From: CBDBJK01 sp965206395
GTDB taxonomy: Bacteria; Chloroflexota; Dehalococcoidia; Lucifugimonadales; CATOSD01
Assembly (NCBI GenBank): GCA_965206395.1
Contig: CBDBJK010000033.1
Span: 186,001 to 250,000, forward strand
Direction of reading: 5' to 3'
DNA: 64,000 nt
The notes under the pieces were generated by a model. The model saw only the letters and a program-made list of their open reading frames with translations, had not been told where the DNA came from and did not search any database. Made by a program: the position numbers and the translations under genes. Below are positions 8,851 to 19,860 of the stretch, in pieces; position 1 is the first letter of the stretch, and every line of letters starts with the position of its first letter.

Positions 8851-8911
8851 CAGTTCTACAAAATCTGGAGGGGTAATAGAGCTTATTTACTGCGCCGTAT
8901 AGGTGCGGAAG

Positions 8912-8984
8912 TGGAGCTGAGGGGACTCGAACCCCTGGCCCCCTGCATGCAAAGCAGGTGCTCTCCCAGCTGAGCTACAGCCCC
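8912..8984 (-). tRNA. tRNA-Ala (anticodon UGC)
   Basis: Read on the minus strand, the 73-nt sequence starts GGGGCTGTAGCTCAGC and ends CAGCTCCA. It forms a full cloverleaf: acceptor stem GGGGCTG/CAGCTCC, anticodon loop TTTGCAT with UGC at the wobble-to-third positions, and T-arm with GGTTCGAGTCC. CCA is not encoded. It lies about 300 bp downstream of the 16S gene, the usual place of tRNA-Ala in a 16S-23S spacer, but no 23S follows. Confidence 0.97.
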
Positions 8985-9011
8985 ATGCGATGTGTAGGTG
9001 TCGCAGAAATT

Positions 9012-9047
9012 AAAAGGGGCCGACTTTATGAAAGTTCGACCCTTTTC
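9012..9047 (-). terminator. Hairpin between 16S rRNA and tRNA-Ala, possible terminator
   Basis: An imperfect stem AAAAGGGGCCGACTTT / AAAGTTCGACCCTTTT has a 3-nt loop. On the minus strand it ends in CCCCTTTTAATTT, weakly terminator-like. If it terminates, tRNA-Ala is a separate transcript; if not, it is a spacer hairpin. Confidence 0.45.
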
Positions 9048-9059
9048 TTCGGAAAGACC

Positions 9060-9086
9060 TTAACATTTGGATAGTGGAAGGAAACA
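9060..9086 (-). repeat. Trailer arm of the pre-16S processing stem
   Basis: These 27 bases are the inverted complement, with a single mismatch, of 10801-10827 directly upstream of 16S. In the transcript the two arms would pair around the whole 16S molecule, as in RNase III processing stalks of other bacteria. The tRNA-Ala lies outside the stem. Confidence 0.8.
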
Positions 9087-9279
9087 GAATAAAAAGTTTC
9101 AATTAAAGGCGGTGAGTTTTCATAAGGAGATGGTCTGGGTTCTGAGGAGCTCTCCCCGACTAATCGAGGTCCGACTCAACTCATAACCTTCGCCATCCCG
9201 CTCACCGACCGACCTGGAAGTCTTCTTCGTTAGTGCAACGCCTGAAACCAGGCGATGCCATCATCGAAGAGTCTCTCCC

Positions 9280-10800
<1,521 letters not shown>

Positions 10801-10827
10801 TGTTTCCTTCCACTATCCAATTGTTAA
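10801..10827 (-). repeat. Leader arm of the pre-16S processing stem, with a boxA-like element
   Basis: Partner of 9060-9086 (26 of 27 positions pair). On the minus strand the leader here reads CACTTTAACAATTGG, and CTTTAACA resembles the rRNA antitermination boxA (TGCTCTTTAACA in E. coli). Confidence 0.75.
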
Positions 10828-10848
10828 AGTGCCAATGTGACAGGCTCA

Positions 10849-10877
10849 ATACTACTTAAATGCCGCCTAGTTGTCAA
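10849..10877 (-). promoter_or_regulatory. Predicted 16S rRNA promoter
   Basis: On the minus strand: -35 TTGACA (10877-10872), a 17-bp spacer and -10 TAGTAT (10854-10849), a near-consensus housekeeping sigma promoter. It lies about 50 bp upstream of the mature 16S 5' end. Confidence 0.8.
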
Positions 10878-10998
10878 GGCGCACTTTACCTTCCGTGGTG
10901 CCTATCACCAGTCCTCAATAATCATATCTAACCCTTGTGAGTCCGTCAAGGTCGAATCGGAGGTATATTGGCATCGTCTTCAGATTCGGATGCTTGCT

Positions 10999-11027
10999 TT
11001 GGATTCCATTCGCTAACACTGTACTAT
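10999..11027 (+). promoter_or_regulatory. lysA: Predicted lysA promoter
   Basis: -35 TTGGAT (10999-11004), a 17-bp spacer and -10 TACTAT (11022-11027), 56 bp before the lysA start codon. It diverges from the rRNA promoter. Confidence 0.55.
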
Positions 11028-11082
11028 AGAATAGTCCTCGATTATCCTAGCTCAACAATTCCATTGCTGTCAGGAGCAACGA

Positions 11083-12396
11083 ATGACCTTTGATAATGCT
11101 AGCCTCTTCCCTCTAACCGTAGCAGTGAGCGATCAGGACCATCTGCTATTGGGCGGTTGCGATTCACTTGACCTGATAGACGAGTTTGGCACGCCTCTAT
11201 ACGTGTTTGATGAGGACACACTCAGGCAAATATGCCAGGAGTTTGTGAGCGAGTTCAAGAGCCGCTACACCAATTCTAGAGTGGCATATGCGTCCAAGGC
11301 ATTTTTGAATCCGGCGTTGGCGAAGCTCATCAGCGAGGAAGGTCTTGGATTGGACATTGTGTCTGGTGGAGAGCTTGCGATGAGCAGGGCTGTGGACTTC
11401 CCGCCGGAGCTAGTCTACTTCCACGGCAACAACAAAACCCCTGAAGAGTTGAGTATGGCTCTGGACTTTGGCATCGGGCGCATCGTCGTCGACAGCTTCC
11501 ACGAACTGAGCGTCTTGAACGAGCTGGCCCGCAGCAAAGGCATTACTCAGGAAATCATGCTGCGTCTGTCGCCCGGTATCGATCCTCACACTCACATACA
11601 TACGACGACTGGCAGCCTGGACAGCAAGTTCGGTTTCTCAATCGAGACGGGCCACGGAGCGCAGGCGATTCGAGAGGCGCTAAACGCGTCCAATCTTGAC
11701 CTTGTAGGCATTCACTTTCACCTTGGATCGCCTATATTCGAGCTTGAGCCGTACTCCGTCGCCATAGACACTGTGCTGACTTACCTCGCCCAATTCAGAG
11801 AGGAAGGTCTGGAGCTTCGGGAGTTCAGTCCCGGCGGTGGGTTCGCAATCGGTTACGTTAGAGATCAGATGCCACCTGCTATCGGCGAATACGCAGAGGT
11901 CATAGCCTCTGCCACAAAATCGCGCTGTGAAGACCTTGGCTTTGGCGAGCCTCGGCTAGTTGTCGAGCCGGGACGCTCCATAGTCGGACGCGCGGGTGTC
12001 GCGCTGTATAGAGTCGGCGGCATCAAGGACATTCCTACAGTTCGCAAGTATGTTTCGCTGGATGGCGGCATGGGCGACAACATCCGCCCTGCCCTGTATG
12101 ACGCCCGCTACGAAGCCGTGCTTGCCAATCGAATGGCCGACGCGCCGGAGGAACTCGTCACACTCGTGGGCAAATACTGCGAATCGGGAGATATACTGAT
12201 TCGGGATATCATGCTGCCGGTCATAGAGTCCGGCGATGTTGTTGCTATACCTTCGTCAGGGGCCTACGCAGTGCCGATGTCGAGCAACTATAACCTGAAC
12301 CCCAGGCCTGCTATTGTCATGGTCAAAGACGGAAATGCCCGCCTCATTCGCCGCAGAGAGACTTTTGAGGACTTGTTGCGCACCGAAGTGTTTTGA
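11083..12396 (+). CDS. lysA: Diaminopimelate decarboxylase (fold III PLP enzyme)
   Basis: Decarboxylates meso-diaminopimelate to L-lysine, the last step of lysine synthesis. The 437-residue protein has the PLP-lysine segment VAYASKAFLNPALAKL near residue 68, the barrel motifs HFHLGSP and EFSPGGGFAIGY, EPGRSIVG, and the C-terminal CESGDIL that contributes the substrate-binding cysteine across the dimer. AGGAG lies just before ATG 11083. Family length is typical. The related carboxynorspermidine and arginine decarboxylases lack this motif set. The gene stands alone, divergent from 16S. Confidence 0.93.
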   Translation: MTFDNASLFPLTVAVSDQDHLLLGGCDSLDLIDEFGTPLYVFDEDTLRQICQEFVSEFKSRYTNSRVAYASKAFLNPALAKLISEEGLGLDIVSGGELAMSRAVDFPPELVYFHGNNKTPEELSMALDFGIGRIVVDSFHELSVLNELARSKGITQEIMLRLSPGIDPHTHIHTTTGSLDSKFGFSIETGHGAQAIREALNASNLDLVGIHFHLGSPIFELEPYSVAIDTVLTYLAQFREEGLELREFSPGGGFAIGYVRDQMPPAIGEYAEVIASATKSRCEDLGFGEPRLVVEPGRSIVGRAGVALYRVGGIKDIPTVRKYVSLDGGMGDNIRPALYDARYEAVLANRMADAPEELVTLVGKYCESGDILIRDIMLPVIESGDVVAIPSSGAYAVPMSSNYNLNPRPAIVMVKDGNARLIRRRETFEDLLRTEVF

Positions 12397-12482
12397 TTTG
12401 GCGTAGCTGCCCAATGCACGACTGTCACTAATGAGTGTTATCTTGCGCTCCTATATGCGTGCCCTCTTCCTTGAATCCCCTC

Positions 12483-13475
12483 ATGGCTGATGTTATCGTA
12501 GGATTATGCATCAACAACAAGAAGACGAGGCGGCAGGTGGCAGGTTTTTTTCAAGATAGACAGGAGGAGGGCTTAAGGGTTCCTCTGCCAGGGGTGGACG
12601 TAAAGCCCGTCGTAACCTGGGGCCTGCTGGCAGCCAACGCCGCTATCTGGCTAATCATGAAAGCCGCGGGTGGCTCAGAGAACCACAACGTCTTGCTGGA
12701 TTTCGGAGCTATGAGCAAGCTTCTCATCGCCGACGGGGAGTACTGGCGACTGTCTACGGCGATGTTCCTGCACTCCGGGCTGATGCATCTCCTCGCCAAC
12801 AGTCTTCTTCTTCTGATTGTAGGCCGGTTGGTGGAGCGTATATATGGTCATGCCCGCTTCACGATTATCTACATTCTGGCCGGACTGTTCGGTAGCGTTG
12901 CCAGCTATCTGTTCATAGCTATAGGGGGCATAGGGGTCGGCGCTAGTGGGGCTATATTGGGTGTGTTGGGCGCTCTAGTGGCCTTCTTTATGGTAAGACG
13001 AGACGTGCTTGGTGAGATGGGCCACCAGAACCTTACCGGATTTGCTCTCATAGCCGCGATCACTCTGGTCATTGGATTCATTACTCCTAATGTAGACAAC
13101 TGGGCACACATGGGCGGTCTGGTCATGGGATTCGCTCTTGGCTTTGCCTTCGCACCGCGCTATCAGTATATGCCGGAAGTGAACCCATCAGGCATAACCT
13201 ATGGCCTGGTGGATACGAACTCTGTCGCCCGCAGATTCTGGGTCCTGCCTATCGTCGGAGTAGTGTTGATAGTCGGAATATTCCTTGGAAACTCTACCCT
13301 GCCAGAGAATGCCCTTTCTCACATCAGGTCCGCCGAAAGCCTGATCGAGCAACAGCGATACGACGAGGCGCGGGACGAGTTGGACGTGGCCCTTGAACTG
13401 GCATTCGAGACAGGAGACCGTGAGGCTTTATTAAGGATTGCAGTGTTGCGAGTCTCCATATCTTCAAGTCGGTAA
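12483..13475 (+). CDS. Rhomboid-family intramembrane serine protease
   Basis: Cleaves transmembrane substrates within the membrane. The core has HxxxN in helix 2 (FLHSGLMHLLANSLLLL), the catalytic serine in GASGAILGVLGALVAF, and the catalytic histidine in NWAHMGGLVMGFALG, with about seven predicted TM helices. The C-terminal 60 residues (SHIRSAESLIEQQRYDEARDELDVALELA) look like one TPR-like helical hairpin. Start is uncertain: ATG 12483 is the first ATG, the frame opens at GTG 12435, and a strong GGAGGAGG at about 12562 has no in-frame start just behind it. Substrate unknown. Confidence 0.88.
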   Translation: MADVIVGLCINNKKTRRQVAGFFQDRQEEGLRVPLPGVDVKPVVTWGLLAANAAIWLIMKAAGGSENHNVLLDFGAMSKLLIADGEYWRLSTAMFLHSGLMHLLANSLLLLIVGRLVERIYGHARFTIIYILAGLFGSVASYLFIAIGGIGVGASGAILGVLGALVAFFMVRRDVLGEMGHQNLTGFALIAAITLVIGFITPNVDNWAHMGGLVMGFALGFAFAPRYQYMPEVNPSGITYGLVDTNSVARRFWVLPIVGVVLIVGIFLGNSTLPENALSHIRSAESLIEQQRYDEARDELDVALELAFETGDREALLRIAVLRVSISSSR

Positions 13476-13506
13476 GTCTTGCCTGAATGAATAATCGGAG
13501 GAGATC

Positions 13507-14304
13507 ATGCTCAAGCTTGGCTGGTTTTCGACGGGCCGGGGCGAAGGTTCCAGAGGATTCCTGAAGCTCGTTCAGGATAGGATAGCGACAGGCGAACTGG
13601 ACGCCAGAATACAGTTCGTGTTCAGCAATCGAGAACCAGGCGAAGCCGAGGGCAGCGATCTTTTCTTCAATCAGGTCGAGAGCTACGGCCTGCCGCTGGC
13701 TACCCTTTCATCTCAGAGGTATCGTCGCGAGCATGGGGGAGGCCCCATGTCCAAGCACCGAGGGCCGTTTCACGACGAGGTCATCCAACTGATTTCCAAG
13801 TTCCAGACGGACATCTCTGTGCTGGCGGGTTACATGCTAATCACAAGCCCTGAGATGTGCCGACAAATCCCGATGATAAACCTGCATCCCGCGCTTCCCG
13901 GAGGCCCTGCCGGTACTTGGCAGCAGGTCATATGGAAACTGATCGAGGAGAAGTCCGACGAATCGGGCGTGATGTTCCACGTGGCTACGGAGGTGCTGGA
14001 CGGCGGGCCAGTGCTGGCCTATTGCAGCTTTCCTATTCATGGCGGAGATTACGAATCACTGTGGCAAGAGGTGGATGGTCGAGCTATCGAAGAAATCAAG
14101 GCAGTAGGCGAAGAACAGCCCTTGTTCAAGAAGATACGCCAGGATGGTGCTCTCAGAGAGGGGCCGCTTTTGCTGGCGACGCTGAAAGCGCTGGTCGATG
14201 GTCGTCTCAAGGTGTCAGGCGGTCAGGCTCTGGATTCGAGCGGCGCGCCAGTAGAAGGTATGTGTCTAAACGAGGAAATTGAGCGCTTCCTGAAACCCTC
14301 ATAG
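13507..14304 (+). CDS. Formyltransferase-family protein (PurN-like)
   Basis: The 265 residues contain a formyl_trans_N-type fold: TGRGEGSRGFLKLV near the N-terminus (folate loop), FVFSNREPGEAEGSD, the motif VLAGYMLI, and INLHPALPGGPAGTW, which holds the conserved Asn and His of the active site. The Asp of this family is plausibly in DGGPVLAY. It therefore may move a formyl group from 10-formyltetrahydrofolate, as in GAR transformylase, but it is longer than PurN (about 200) and carries an added C-terminal helix. A GGAGGAG precedes ATG 13507. It lies about 30 bp behind the rhomboid gene. Substrate not certain. Confidence 0.75.
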   Translation: MLKLGWFSTGRGEGSRGFLKLVQDRIATGELDARIQFVFSNREPGEAEGSDLFFNQVESYGLPLATLSSQRYRREHGGGPMSKHRGPFHDEVIQLISKFQTDISVLAGYMLITSPEMCRQIPMINLHPALPGGPAGTWQQVIWKLIEEKSDESGVMFHVATEVLDGGPVLAYCSFPIHGGDYESLWQEVDGRAIEEIKAVGEEQPLFKKIRQDGALREGPLLLATLKALVDGRLKVSGGQALDSSGAPVEGMCLNEEIERFLKPS

Positions 14305-14381
14305 AACTGCGATAATACGTTTACCAGTCATCTACAAGGGCTAATCTCTTGGATGCTTCGTAAGGCGCTACCGGTTTCCGG

Positions 14382-15668
14382 CTAGGCGGACTTCTGCTCC
14401 ACAAAAGGCATAGGAATCTTTTCGCCGCTGTCGGTTTCCAGCGTTACCGTAGTTTTGCCAAGCATGGCGTCAGCGTCCACGATGCAGCTAGTAATGTTAG
14501 ACATGCTCGGCAACTCGTACATCACATCCAGCAGGGTCTGCTCCAGAATAGTACGAAGCCCGCGAGCGCCTGTCTTGTGCTTCAGTGCTTGCTCCGCCGC
14601 TGCTCCTAGTGCCTCATCGGTAAAAACCAGGTCAACTTCGTCCATTTTGAACAGGCACTGATATTGCTTTACGAAGGCGTTTTTAGGCTCGGTGAGCACT
14701 CGAATCAAGGCATCTTTATCCAGACCGACCAGGCTTGAGACGACGGGCAGCCTGCCCACGAATTCGGGTATGAAGCCGTACTCCAGCAAATCGTCTGCCG
14801 TGACGTGCTGAAGTAAGTCTTCGTCGGCGTTTGAGCCATTTTTGGCTGATAATCCCGACTTGAAGCCTATGGTCTGCTTATCCTTGAACACGCGTTTTTC
14901 TATCATCTGGTCTATGCCCTCGAAGGCACCGCCGCACATGAACAAGATGTTATCTGTTTTTATCTGCAAGAAGTCCTGGTGAGGGTGCTTACGCCCTCCC
15001 TGAGGCGGGACGTTTGCAACGCAGCCTTCGATGATTTTCAATAAAGCTTGCTGTACGCCCTCTCCGGAAACATCTCTCGTTATGGATGGGTTGGGGCTTT
15101 TTCGGGCGATCTTGTCAATCTCATCAATATAGATGATGCCCTGCTCGGCCCGCGTTACGTCGTAGTCAGCTGCCTGTATCAAACGAAGGAGGATGTTTTC
15201 CACATCTTCTCCAACGTATCCGGCTTCTGTTAGCGAGGTAGCGTCGGCGATGGCGAAAGGCACATCAAGTATTCTTGCCAATGTCTGCGCCAGGTGAGTC
15301 TTGCCCGAACCCGACGGCCCCAGCATAAGAATGTTGGCCTTTTGAAGCTCAACATCCCCGTACTTCTGGTTGGACCAGATCCGTTTGTAGTGGTTGTAGA
15401 CAGCCACACTGAGGGTTTTCTTGGCCCTTTCCTGCGCAATGACATATTCTTCCAGCTTCTGGTATATCCACTTGGGATTGAGTCCCTTTGTCATAGGATT
15501 AGTAGAAGCGTCTTTGGCCTGGGCAGGGCTTTCTTCAGCTATGATCTGATCACAAAGGGTAACGCATTCATCGCAAATGAAGACCCTATCTGGGCCTGCG
15601 ATAAGACGTTTAACCTGGGCCTGCGCTTTACCGCAGAAAGAGCATTGATAATCAGTGCGGCTACTCAT
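14382..15668 (-). CDS. clpX: ATP-dependent Clp protease ATP-binding subunit ClpX
   Basis: ClpX unfolds tagged proteins and feeds them to ClpP. The N-terminal C4 zinc finger (CSFCGK ... CDECVTLC) is followed by Walker A GPSGSGKTHLAQ (about residue 118), Walker B IIYIDEIDKI, the sensor/arginine-finger region GFIPEFVGRLPV, and a C-terminal AAA lid with KTGARGLRTILE. The 428 residues are typical. It is the last gene of tig-clpP-clpX; the gap to clpP is about 50 bp. Confidence 0.97.
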   Translation of the reverse strand: MSSRTDYQCSFCGKAQAQVKRLIAGPDRVFICDECVTLCDQIIAEESPAQAKDASTNPMTKGLNPKWIYQKLEEYVIAQERAKKTLSVAVYNHYKRIWSNQKYGDVELQKANILMLGPSGSGKTHLAQTLARILDVPFAIADATSLTEAGYVGEDVENILLRLIQAADYDVTRAEQGIIYIDEIDKIARKSPNPSITRDVSGEGVQQALLKIIEGCVANVPPQGGRKHPHQDFLQIKTDNILFMCGGAFEGIDQMIEKRVFKDKQTIGFKSGLSAKNGSNADEDLLQHVTADDLLEYGFIPEFVGRLPVVSSLVGLDKDALIRVLTEPKNAFVKQYQCLFKMDEVDLVFTDEALGAAAEQALKHKTGARGLRTILEQTLLDVMYELPSMSNITSCIVDADAMLGKTTVTLETDSGEKIPMPFVEQKSA

Positions 15669-15717
15669 TATGTGGAGGCAACCTCCCTCTACAATCTATA
15701 ACTCTGTCGTTCTGACG

Positions 15718-16320
15718 TTAGTTTTCAGACTGTGAGCCTAGTACCTCATCAATCAGCCCGTAGTCGTGGGCTTGTTCGGCGCTTAGGAAATAGTCGCGGT
15801 CTGAGTCCCTTGCTACTTTATCGTAGGGTTGACCAGTCGACTGTGAGATTATCTGGCGAATCTTGTCCTGCATACGTAGAATTTCTCGCGCGTGTATTTC
15901 GATGTCGGAGGCCTGGCCTTGCGCTCCTCCAAGAGGCTGATGCATATGAACTGTGGAGTTTGGCAGGGCATAGCGTTTGCCCGGAGCGCCGGCAGTCAGC
16001 AGAACAGTGCCCATGCTGGCGGCGAGGCCAACGCAAATCGTCGAAACGTCCGGGCGAATCAAGCGCATCGTGTCGTATATCGCGAGGCCTGCGCTGATGA
16101 CACCTCCCGGCGAATTGATATAGAGGCTAATGTCCCTCTCCGGGTCTTCACGGTCGAGGTACAAAAGCTGTGCGATTATGTTGTTGGCTATGTGGTCTAC
16201 AATCGCCGAGCCTAAGAAAATAATGCGTTCTTTGAGGAGGAGGGAATAAATATCATAGGCCCGGTCACCTCTCGCGCCGCCTTCCACCACCATCGGGATT
16301 ACATTTTCAGGCCTCTGCAT
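15718..16320 (-). CDS. clpP: ATP-dependent Clp protease proteolytic subunit ClpP
   Basis: Serine peptidase that forms the double-ring degradation chamber with ClpX. 200 residues; catalytic Ser in GLAASMGTVLL, His in STVHMHQPLGG, Asp in DRDYFLSAEQA. I use ATG at 16318-16320 (MQRPENVIPMVVE), which matches family N-termini; the frame extends upstream inside tig with a lysine-rich non-homologous stretch. This start overlaps the tig stop by 14 nt, indicating translational coupling. Confidence 0.96.
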   Translation of the reverse strand: MQRPENVIPMVVEGGARGDRAYDIYSLLLKERIIFLGSAIVDHIANNIIAQLLYLDREDPERDISLYINSPGGVISAGLAIYDTMRLIRPDVSTICVGLAASMGTVLLTAGAPGKRYALPNSTVHMHQPLGGAQGQASDIEIHAREILRMQDKIRQIISQSTGQPYDKVARDSDRDYFLSAEQAHDYGLIDEVLGSQSEN

Positions 16321-17689
16321 TATCTGTTTGCTCTCCTTCTTCTTCTGGTGTTTCTTCATCGTTGGAGTTTTCGGTTTCTTCTGTAACAGGCTCGCTTTCG
16401 GCTTCGGCAAGAGCCGGGGCTTCGCCTTTGACGATGGCTGTGAGTCGCTCCATGGTTTTTTCCGACGTTAGCATTCGTCGGACCGAGTCTCTTATTTCGT
16501 CAGTGATTTCTGGCTTCTCTTCCTCGTCACCGTATTCTGATAGTAAACTCTGGGCCTTATCTTCAACCTCTTCGTCAGTGACTTCCACACCTTCCAATTC
16601 GGCTACTTTAGCGAGAACGAAGGCGCGATTGAGTGATTCAGTCGCTTCGGTTTCCATCTCGCTTCGCATGTCTTCCTGTGTTTTGCCTACTGACTGAAGG
16701 TAGTCGTCCATGCGGACGTTTATCCGCTGCAACACCATCTGCCTGTTTTCTTCCATGTGGTCTATCTCGTGCTCGATTATCAGAGGAGGCATTTCGATTG
16801 TTGCGCCCTCGACAACCGCCTTCACAATAGACTCGTTGTACTGCTCTTTGGCTCTGTTTTCAGTCTCGGTCTTCAGTTCCTTTTCGACGTTCTCACGAAG
16901 GGCATCCATAGTTTCATATTCATCGCCAGTGCTTTTGGCGAATTCATCATCAAGCTCAGGCAATATCCGCTCTTTGACTTCTTTTATCGTGACCGAGAAG
17001 TGGGCTTCCTTTCCCGCGATGGCGGTGTCGGGAAAGTCATCTGGTATGCCAATGTTAAACTCTTGCGCTTCGTCGAGGACGAGGTTTTCTAGTTTCTGCG
17101 CGAAGCCTGGGAATGGCCGGATGGAGTCCTCGTCAAGAAAGTACACTGCGTCTGTCTCAGTCAGGACTGTACGCTCATCGACTGTGCCTATCGCCTCCAT
17201 AGTGACCATATCGCCCATTTTGACCGCTCGCTCCACCGGCTCCCAAGATGCCATACTATGTTGAAGCTGTTCAAGGCGTTCTTCGACGTTCTCTGCGGTA
17301 ACCTCTGCCGATTCTTCATCAATTCGGATTTCTCGGTACGCGCCAAGGTCTATTTCTGGTCTCAGCGGAACGGTAGCCTTGAAGGTCAGCGGCGTGAGGT
17401 TCAATAGTTCGATTCTAGGCAAGCCTGCGGCATCAATCTCTTGTTCATCTATAGCCTGGCTGGTAACCTCTGGAAGCATCGAGTCCAGCACTTCATTAAG
17501 GAGGCTTTCTCGACCGAGGAAGTTCTCGATTATGCGGCGTGGCGCTTTGCCTTTTCGAAAGCCTGGGATGACAGTGCGCTGGACAACTCGCCTGTATCCA
17601 CGGTCTAGATATGGGTCAAGGTCTTCGTCCTCAAGCTCGATGTTGAGTACGGTCTGGCGGTCTACTACTTCTTCTTGATTGACTTTCAC
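16307..17689 (-). CDS. tig: Trigger factor (ribosome-associated chaperone/PPIase)
   Basis: Binds at the ribosome exit tunnel and folds nascent chains. The ribosome-binding signature GFRKGKAPR sits near residue 44, an FKBP-like PPIase domain follows (about 150-240, MGDMVTMEAIGTVDER), then a helical C-terminal chaperone domain and an acidic tail (last 40 residues rich in E/D). Start is GTG 17689 with AGGAG upstream. 460 residues, normal. First gene of tig-clpP-clpX, the common bacterial order. Confidence 0.95.
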   Translation of the reverse strand: MKVNQEEVVDRQTVLNIELEDEDLDPYLDRGYRRVVQRTVIPGFRKGKAPRRIIENFLGRESLLNEVLDSMLPEVTSQAIDEQEIDAAGLPRIELLNLTPLTFKATVPLRPEIDLGAYREIRIDEESAEVTAENVEERLEQLQHSMASWEPVERAVKMGDMVTMEAIGTVDERTVLTETDAVYFLDEDSIRPFPGFAQKLENLVLDEAQEFNIGIPDDFPDTAIAGKEAHFSVTIKEVKERILPELDDEFAKSTGDEYETMDALRENVEKELKTETENRAKEQYNESIVKAVVEGATIEMPPLIIEHEIDHMEENRQMVLQRINVRMDDYLQSVGKTQEDMRSEMETEATESLNRAFVLAKVAELEGVEVTDEEVEDKAQSLLSEYGDEEEKPEITDEIRDSVRRMLTSEKTMERLTAIVKGEAPALAEAESEPVTEETENSNDEETPEEEGEQTDNAEA

Positions 17690-18088
17690 CGACGGCTCCT
17701 GGGTAAACGTTCAACATGATTATATCACGGCGGGCTGGTTTGCAAAAGGATTCCCGCAATGATATCTGCGAACCATCGATTACCGGAAGAGAGCCACCAT
17801 AGCTGGGATGAATTTGCAATCTGGTGTCGCCGAGTATCAATTGTACAAAAACACTTAAAGGAGTCCTTCACAAGCGTCTGATCCGGGCAATGCAAAACCC
17901 TCAATCGGTAAAGGTAGGCAGGCCCTAGAGTTGTTGATATCGAAGGCCATCGTAGTGTTTGACGGTGTCATTCAGAGATGTTAACCTACGGCGCGACGAC
18001 GACGCACTATCGTGTATAACGTCGCGCATTGCACGTAGTACCAGACCGCAACGGCTAGAGCAAAAAGTAAAGTTCGGAGGTATAAATC
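17690..18088. other. Intergenic region of about 400 bp between divergent tig and nitronate monooxygenase genes
   Basis: It should contain both promoters. I found no near-consensus -35/-10 pair I would defend, no hairpin and no RNA gene. A short minus-strand frame here has no recognisable content. Confidence 0.4.
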
Positions 18089-19216
18089 ATGGCGAACCAC
18101 CTTCGCACGTCATTGTGCGACCTTCTTGGAATCGAGTATCCCATAATCCTGGCTGGCATGGCAGTCGGCGGAAATCAGGTAACGGCTCCAACTCCGATAA
18201 AGCTCGTGGCGGAAATTTCCAATGCCGGTGGCCTCGGCGTCATGGGAGACAGTTTCCTGAATCTCGACGAGTTGGATGCCGGCATCAAGGAGCTTCGAGG
18301 GCTGGTAGGCGACAGGCCGTTCGGAGTGGATTTCCTCTTGCCTGCCTCTCGCGCCGACGTGACCGATTCCAAACAGGAGGTCTACGCTCAGATCAAACGC
18401 GAGTACCCCAAACACGTCGCCGTGGTCGAATCCCTCATCGAGGAACACGGCCTGAAACCGGGAGAACTGTCGGAGTCTGAGCCAATGAGCACAGACCTCC
18501 TTAACCGCAAGATCGAGGTCTTGTTGGACAACAAGGTTCCCGTGTTCGCCGCGGCCCTTGGCGACCCGGCTATGATGACTGAAAGAGCGCATGCGCAGGG
18601 CATGAAGGTCATCGGCATGGCGGGCGCGGTCCGGCATGCACAGCGGCACGTAGCCGCGAATGTGGACATAATCGCCGCGCAGGGGACGGAGGCAGGCGGT
18701 CACACGGGCAACATCTCTACCTTCGTGCTTGTGCCGCAGATAGTGGATGCTGTCGCGCCGATGCCAGTGCTGGCTGCCGGTGGCATCGGATCGGGAAGAC
18801 ATGTTGCGGCTGCGCTGGCCCTCGGCGCGCAGGGCGTTTGGGTCGGCTCGGCTTTCCTCGTGTCAGAGGAGACGAACATCCCCGACGCTCACCAGCAGCA
18901 GATACTGAATGGCCGGTCTGACGAGTTCACCGTTAGCAAGTTCCACTCTGGCAAGCAGCAACGCTCTTACCACAATGTGGTGAAGGATGCCTGGGCGCGT
19001 TCCGGCTTGCCCGCACTAGATATGCCGTTACAGGGAATCGTGCAAGAACCTCTCACCCAGGCGGCGCGCGCTGCTGGGCGGTGGGACCTCGTCGGCAATC
19101 CCTCCGGGCAAATCAGCGGAATGTTGACGGAACGCCTGCCAGCTAAGAGAATCCTCATGGACATGGTTAGCGAAGCGGAGGACACGATCGGGTTCCTTCA
19201 GCGAAACGTTTCTTAG
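18089..19216 (+). CDS. Nitronate monooxygenase-family flavoprotein
   Basis: FMN-dependent TIM-barrel enzyme of the 2-nitropropane dioxygenase/NMO family, which oxidises nitronates such as propionate 3-nitronate. 375 residues. Motifs: EYPIILAGMAVGGNQV at the N-terminus, NAGGLGVMG, GTEAGGHTG near residue 205, and the FMN phosphate site AAGGIGSGRHVAAALALGAQGVWVGSAF. GGAGG precedes ATG 18089. Many such genes in heterotrophic bacteria act on unknown substrates, and an enoyl-ACP reductase (FabK) reading is a less likely alternative. Confidence 0.85.
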   Translation: MANHLRTSLCDLLGIEYPIILAGMAVGGNQVTAPTPIKLVAEISNAGGLGVMGDSFLNLDELDAGIKELRGLVGDRPFGVDFLLPASRADVTDSKQEVYAQIKREYPKHVAVVESLIEEHGLKPGELSESEPMSTDLLNRKIEVLLDNKVPVFAAALGDPAMMTERAHAQGMKVIGMAGAVRHAQRHVAANVDIIAAQGTEAGGHTGNISTFVLVPQIVDAVAPMPVLAAGGIGSGRHVAAALALGAQGVWVGSAFLVSEETNIPDAHQQQILNGRSDEFTVSKFHSGKQQRSYHNVVKDAWARSGLPALDMPLQGIVQEPLTQAARAAGRWDLVGNPSGQISGMLTERLPAKRILMDMVSEAEDTIGFLQRNVS

Positions 19217-19338
19217 AGACGGCGTCCAAGCTCACCTACTGGCCTCTGCGTGAATGGCTGATACCAACCCTATTAGTTTTTCATGCAGAGACCGGCAAGA
19301 TATTTTGGGATATGTATGTAATTGGGAGGATAGTTCTG

Positions 19339-19665
19339 GTGGCATTGCTATGTTTTGATGTAGACGGAACTCTGGAACAGAGTGAAGGGCCTATTCCGCT
19401 GCAGGCGTTGCATGATCTGGCCGCGCAAGGGCACATGATCGTAATCGTTTCGCCTTCTCCGTTGCGCCCGAAAAACGAACCATTCCCTGAGTTTTTGAGC
19501 GTGGACCGGAGAAAGAACCTTCGGGACGCCCGGCAGGAGCACCCGCACGAGCAGGCCGTTTACATAAGCGACAACGACGGCGATGACACTCTTTCAGCGG
19601 AAGTCGACTTCGAATATGTACACCCTGTGAACTGGGACAGATTCCTCGCTAAATTGAACGCATAA
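19339..19665 (+). CDS. Small HAD-like protein
   Basis: About 108 residues with HAD motif I CFDVDGTLE at the N-terminus and a motif IV-like DNDGDD near residue 79; no cap domain. The start GTG 19339 is preceded by GGGAGGA (19324-19330, spacing 8); an upstream ATG at 19312 is also in frame. HAD proteins usually hydrolyse phosphate esters, but this is short for the family (usually over 180) and motifs II/III are not clear, so activity is uncertain. Isolated gene. Confidence 0.6.
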   Translation: MALLCFDVDGTLEQSEGPIPLQALHDLAAQGHMIVIVSPSPLRPKNEPFPEFLSVDRRKNLRDARQEHPHEQAVYISDNDGDDTLSAEVDFEYVHPVNWDRFLAKLNA

Positions 19666-19860
19666 CGAAGGGGACTGCCCATGTCGACGGTGCGGGCAGT
19701 CCTACCTGAGAACGCCGTCCTTCCATTGCATTCACAACAAACGCCTGCTCTATGTAGTACCATCGGGCCGTTATTCTCGTGGGTCATGCCCATCTGCTTC
19801 TTCCTCCATTCCTGATAACCTTCTCCATATAGTCTCCCCATCTCAAAGAAGGACTCAGGT